Shown piece by piece: positions 6,373-9,075 of a stretch of DNA of 9,075 nucleotides (positions are counted from its first letter, which is position 1; every line of letters begins with the position of its first letter). The translations under genes were made by a program, and so were the position numbers. The stretch spans positions 1 to 9,075 of the forward strand of contig QFOV01000128.1 in the NCBI GenBank assembly GCA_003248565.1, in the 5' to 3' direction. This DNA comes from Stenotrophomonas sp. (GTDB lineage Bacteria; Pseudomonadota; Gammaproteobacteria; Xanthomonadales; Xanthomonadaceae). The notes below the pieces were generated by a model. That model had not been told where the DNA came from, ran no database searches, and saw only the letters and a program-made list of their open reading frames with translations.

Positions 6373-9075
6373 ATGTCGCCTATTACCTACCCCATTCCGC
6401 CGCTGCCCCGTTCGGGCCAGCTCCGCGCCTGGTGGCGCGCTCCGGCTTCCAGCAGTGCGCTGGCCTGGCATGTCGCCTGCGCCGCGCAGGCGCACGCCAA
6501 ACCGCTGCTGCTGATCACCCGCGACAACCACAGCGCGCATCAGCTGGTCGCTGACCTGCAGACCCTGTTGGGTGCGAACAGCCCGTTGCCGGTGGTGCCG
6601 TTCCCGGATTGGGAAACCCTGCCCTACGACCAGTTCAGCCCGCACCCGGACATCATTTCGCAGCGCCTGGCCGCATTGCACCGCCTGCCGACGCTGAAGC
6701 AAGGCATCGTCGTGGTGCCGGTGCAGACCCTGCTGCAGCGGCTGGCGCCATTGAGCTACATCGTCGGCGGCAGCTTCGACCTGAAGGTCGGCCAGCGCCT
6801 GGACATGGACGCGGAGAAGCGCCGGCTGGAAAGCGCCGGTTACCGCAATGTCGTGCAGGTGATGGACCCGGGTGATTTTGCCGTGCGTGGCGGCCTGCTC
6901 GATGTCTATCCGATGGGCGCCGACGCGCCGCTGCGCATCGAGCTGCTGGACGAGGACATCGATTCCATCCGCGAGTTCGACCCGGAATCGCAGCGTTCGC
7001 TGGACAAGGTGACGGCAGTGAGAATGCTGCCCGGCCGCGAAGTGCCGATGGATGACGCCAGCCTCAACAAGGTGCTGGCATCGCTGCGCGAACGCTTCGA
7101 CGTGGATACCCGGCGCAGCCCGCTGTACCAGGACCTGAAGGCGGGTCTGGCACCTTCAGGCATCGAATACATGCTGCCGCTGTTCTTCAACCAGACCGCG
7201 ACCCTGTTCGACTACCTGCCGGATGGTTTCATGACCGTGCTCGGCAGCGGCGTCAGCGAAGCATCCGACGCGTTCTGGCTGCAGACCAACAGCCGTTACG
7301 AGCAGCGTCGCCACGATATCGAACGGCCACTGCTGCCGCCGGACGAGATCTACCAATCACCGGACAAGCTGCGCGAGCAGTTCAACAAACTGCCGCGCGT
7401 GGAAGTCTGCGCGGCCGATCATCCGCGCGCCGCCGAGGCGCAGCCGCTGGGTGACCAGCCGCTGCCGCCGTTGCCGGTCGCAGCCAAGGATGCGCCGGCG
7501 GGACAGGCACTGAAGTCTTTCATCGCGCACTACCCGGGCCGGGTGCTGATCGCGGCGGATTCGCCGGGACGGCGTGAGGCTTTGTTGGAGGTGTTGCAGG
7601 CTGCTGAATTGCGGCCTGAGGTTGTTGGGAGCTTCAATGAGTTCCTTCCTTCCCCCATCGGGGGAAGGTGGCTCGAAGGGTCGGATGGCGAGAAACAAAG
7701 CAAGAACAAGAGCGCCCTCACCCCAACCCCCGCTCCGCGCCCCGGCCCTCGCGCTGGCGCGAGTGCGCTCGAAGAGTCGCGAACCAGTGGTTCGCAAACG
7801 CCTCTTCTCGCCCCGCAGACGGGAGAGGGGCTTGAGAGCAAAGCTGGGCTCAAGTTCGCCATTACCGTTGCGCCGCTGGATGACGGTTTTGCGCTCAGCG
7901 AGCCGGCCTTGGCGGTGCTTACCGAGCGTCAGCTGTTCCCCGAGCGCGCCGGCCAGGCGCGGCGTACGCGGCGGGCCGGGCGTGAGCCCGAATCCATCAT
8001 CCGTGACCTTGGCGAGCTGACCGAAGGCGCGCCCATCGTCCATGAGGATCATGGTGTTGGCCGCTACCGTGGTTTGATCGCGATGGATGTCGGCGGCATG
8101 CCCGGCGAATTCCTCGAGATCGAGTACGCCAAGGGCGACCGCCTGTACGTGCCGGTCGCGCAACTGCACCTGATCAGCCGCTACTCCGGCGCGTCGCCGG
8201 AAACCGCGCCGCTGCATTCGCTCGGTGGCGAACAGTGGGCCAAGGCCAAGCGCAAGGCTGCGGAGAAAGTCCGCGACGTTGCCGCCGAGCTGCTGGAAAT
8301 CCAGGCCCGTCGCCGCGCCCGCGCTGGCTTGGCACTGGATGTCGACCGTTCGATGTACGAGCCGTTCGCGGCAGGCTTCCCGTTCGAGGAGACCCCCGAT
8401 CAGCAGGCGGCCATCGAGGCCACCCTGCGTGACCTGCAATCCAGCCAGCCGATGGACCGCGTGGTCTGCGGCGACGTCGGCTTCGGCAAGACCGAGGTCG
8501 CCGTACGTGCTGCGTTCGCCGCGGCAAGCGGCGGCAAGCAGGTTGCGGTACTGGTGCCGACCACGCTGCTGGCCGAACAGCACTACCGCAACTTCCGCGA
8601 CCGTTTCGCCGATTACCCGCTGCGGGTGGAAGTGCTGTCGCGCTTCAAGACCAGCAAGGAAATCAAGGCCGAGCTCGACAAGGTCGCCGAAGGCACCATC
8701 GATGTGATCATCGGCACGCACCGGCTGTTGCAGCCGGACGTGAAGTTCAAGGACCTGGGCCTGGTCATCGTCGACGAAGAACAGCGCTTTGGCGTGCGCC
8801 AGAAGGAAGCGCTGAAGGCGATGCGCGCCAACGTGCACCTGCTGACCCTGACCGCGACGCCTATCCCGCGTACCTTGAACATGGCCATGGCCGGCCTGCG
8901 CGACCTGTCCATCATCGCCACCCCGCCGCCGAACCGCCTGGCGGTGAAGACCTTTGTCACCGCATGGGACAACGCACAGCTGCGCGAAGCCTTCCAGCGC
9001 GAATTGTCGCGTGGCGGCCAGCTGTACTTCCTGCACAACGATGTGGAAAGCATGGGACGGATGCAGCGCGAGCTG
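6373..9075 (+). CDS. mfd: Mfd, transcription-repair coupling factor, 3' end missing
   Basis: The frame is open for 901 codons and leaves the window. Mfd displaces RNA polymerase stalled at DNA damage and recruits UvrA. The UvrB-like part (about 1-340) shows FPDWETLPYDQFSPH (77-91) and the RGGLLDVYP segment near 173. D3 follows at about 370-520 and is interrupted by an insert (about 426-492). The RNA-polymerase-interacting domain starts near 545 with VHEDHGVGRYRG, followed by LYVPVAQLHLISRY. The translocase has Walker A GDVGFGKTE (700-708), PTTLLAEQH, DEEQRFG (801-807) and TATPIPRTL (827-835). The second translocase lobe is cut by the window, and the C-terminal D7 lies outside. All motifs seen are intact, so the protein is probably active despite the insert. 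Start: ATG at 6373, with no Shine-Dalgarno. Confidence 0.97.
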   Translation, partial: MSPITYPIPPLPRSGQLRAWWRAPASSSALAWHVACAAQAHAKPLLLITRDNHSAHQLVADLQTLLGANSPLPVVPFPDWETLPYDQFSPHPDIISQRLAALHRLPTLKQGIVVVPVQTLLQRLAPLSYIVGGSFDLKVGQRLDMDAEKRRLESAGYRNVVQVMDPGDFAVRGGLLDVYPMGADAPLRIELLDEDIDSIREFDPESQRSLDKVTAVRMLPGREVPMDDASLNKVLASLRERFDVDTRRSPLYQDLKAGLAPSGIEYMLPLFFNQTATLFDYLPDGFMTVLGSGVSEASDAFWLQTNSRYEQRRHDIERPLLPPDEIYQSPDKLREQFNKLPRVEVCAADHPRAAEAQPLGDQPLPPLPVAAKDAPAGQALKSFIAHYPGRVLIAADSPGRREALLEVLQAAELRPEVVGSFNEFLPSPIGGRWLEGSDGEKQSKNKSALTPTPAPRPGPRAGASALEESRTSGSQTPLLAPQTGEGLESKAGLKFAITVAPLDDGFALSEPALAVLTERQLFPERAGQARRTRRAGREPESIIRDLGELTEGAPIVHEDHGVGRYRGLIAMDVGGMPGEFLEIEYAKGDRLYVPVAQLHLISRYSGASPETAPLHSLGGEQWAKAKRKAAEKVRDVAAELLEIQARRRARAGLALDVDRSMYEPFAAGFPFEETPDQQAAIEATLRDLQSSQPMDRVVCGDVGFGKTEVAVRAAFAAASGGKQVAVLVPTTLLAEQHYRNFRDRFADYPLRVEVLSRFKTSKEIKAELDKVAEGTIDVIIGTHRLLQPDVKFKDLGLVIVDEEQRFGVRQKEALKAMRANVHLLTLTATPIPRTLNMAMAGLRDLSIIATPPPNRLAVKTFVTAWDNAQLREAFQRELSRGGQLYFLHNDVESMGRMQREL
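7640..7854 (+). repeat. In-frame palindromic element inside mfd
   Basis: This stretch consists of consecutive inverted repeats: 7648-7656/7660-7668 (9 bp), 7748-7754/7757-7763 (7 bp), 7779-7785/7789-7795 (7 bp), an imperfect pair within 7801-7829 and CTTGAG/CTCAAG (7831-7836/7849-7854). It also contains GCCCTCACCCCAACCCC, which I recall as common in Xanthomonad intergenic repeats. It is read in the mfd frame without a stop as about 65 Pro-, Ser- and Gly-rich residues. Conserved Mfd sequence resumes at FAITVAPLDDGFAL. The spacing between the flanking motifs is about 67 residues longer than in E. coli Mfd as I remember it. The ends are approximate, and no clear target-site duplication is seen. 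Confidence 0.8.

Noticed and set aside
7357..9036. 559-codon open frame antisense to mfd
   Set aside because: The plus strand encodes intact Mfd motifs throughout. The antisense frame is open because of the GC bias at codon third positions.
6373..9075. mfd as a pseudogene because of the insert
   Set aside because: The frame stays open through the insert, and every helicase motif after it is intact, which argues for a functional product.

Overview
The window looks like chromosomal DNA of a high-GC gammaproteobacterium of the Xanthomonadaceae (Lysobacteraceae), most probably Stenotrophomonas or a close relative. The reasons are the strongly GC-biased codon use, the creBCD order, the CreD, RlmJ and Mfd sequences, and intergenic palindromes of a style common in that family. 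The genus is an inference; no rRNA or other marker gene is present.

Layout. Positions 1-523 hold no convincing gene; this stretch is a dense chain of short perfect hairpins. Four genes then lie on the minus strand. Read in the direction of transcription they are creB (4572-3871), creC (3867-2431), creD (2348-1002) and a small unrecognised ORF (934-524). CreC is a membrane sensor kinase, CreB its response regulator, and CreD an inner-membrane protein that is the typical output of this system. The creC-creD spacer carries a near-perfect cre-tag (TTCAC-N6-TTCAA), so creD can be transcribed on its own under phosphorylated CreB.

A 164-bp divergent spacer separates creB from three plus-strand genes: rlmJ (23S rRNA adenine-N6 methyltransferase), a stand-alone GNAT acetyltransferase, and mfd (transcription-repair coupling factor), which runs off the right end. 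A hairpin follows the acetyltransferase gene. creB, rlmJ and mfd all have a -10-like hexamer only 6-9 nt before the ATG and no clear Shine-Dalgarno, which suggests leaderless transcripts.

The most unusual feature is in mfd. About 200 bp made of consecutive palindromes (about 7640-7854) sits inside the gene in the mfd frame without a stop. It adds roughly 65 Pro/Ser/Gly-rich residues to domain D3, ahead of the RNA-polymerase-interacting domain. Its first unit resembles, in opposite orientation, a palindrome unit of the intergenic cluster at about 308-375. A mobile palindromic repeat family therefore seems to have entered a conserved DNA-repair gene and been kept as coding sequence, as Rickettsia palindromic elements do in other bacteria.
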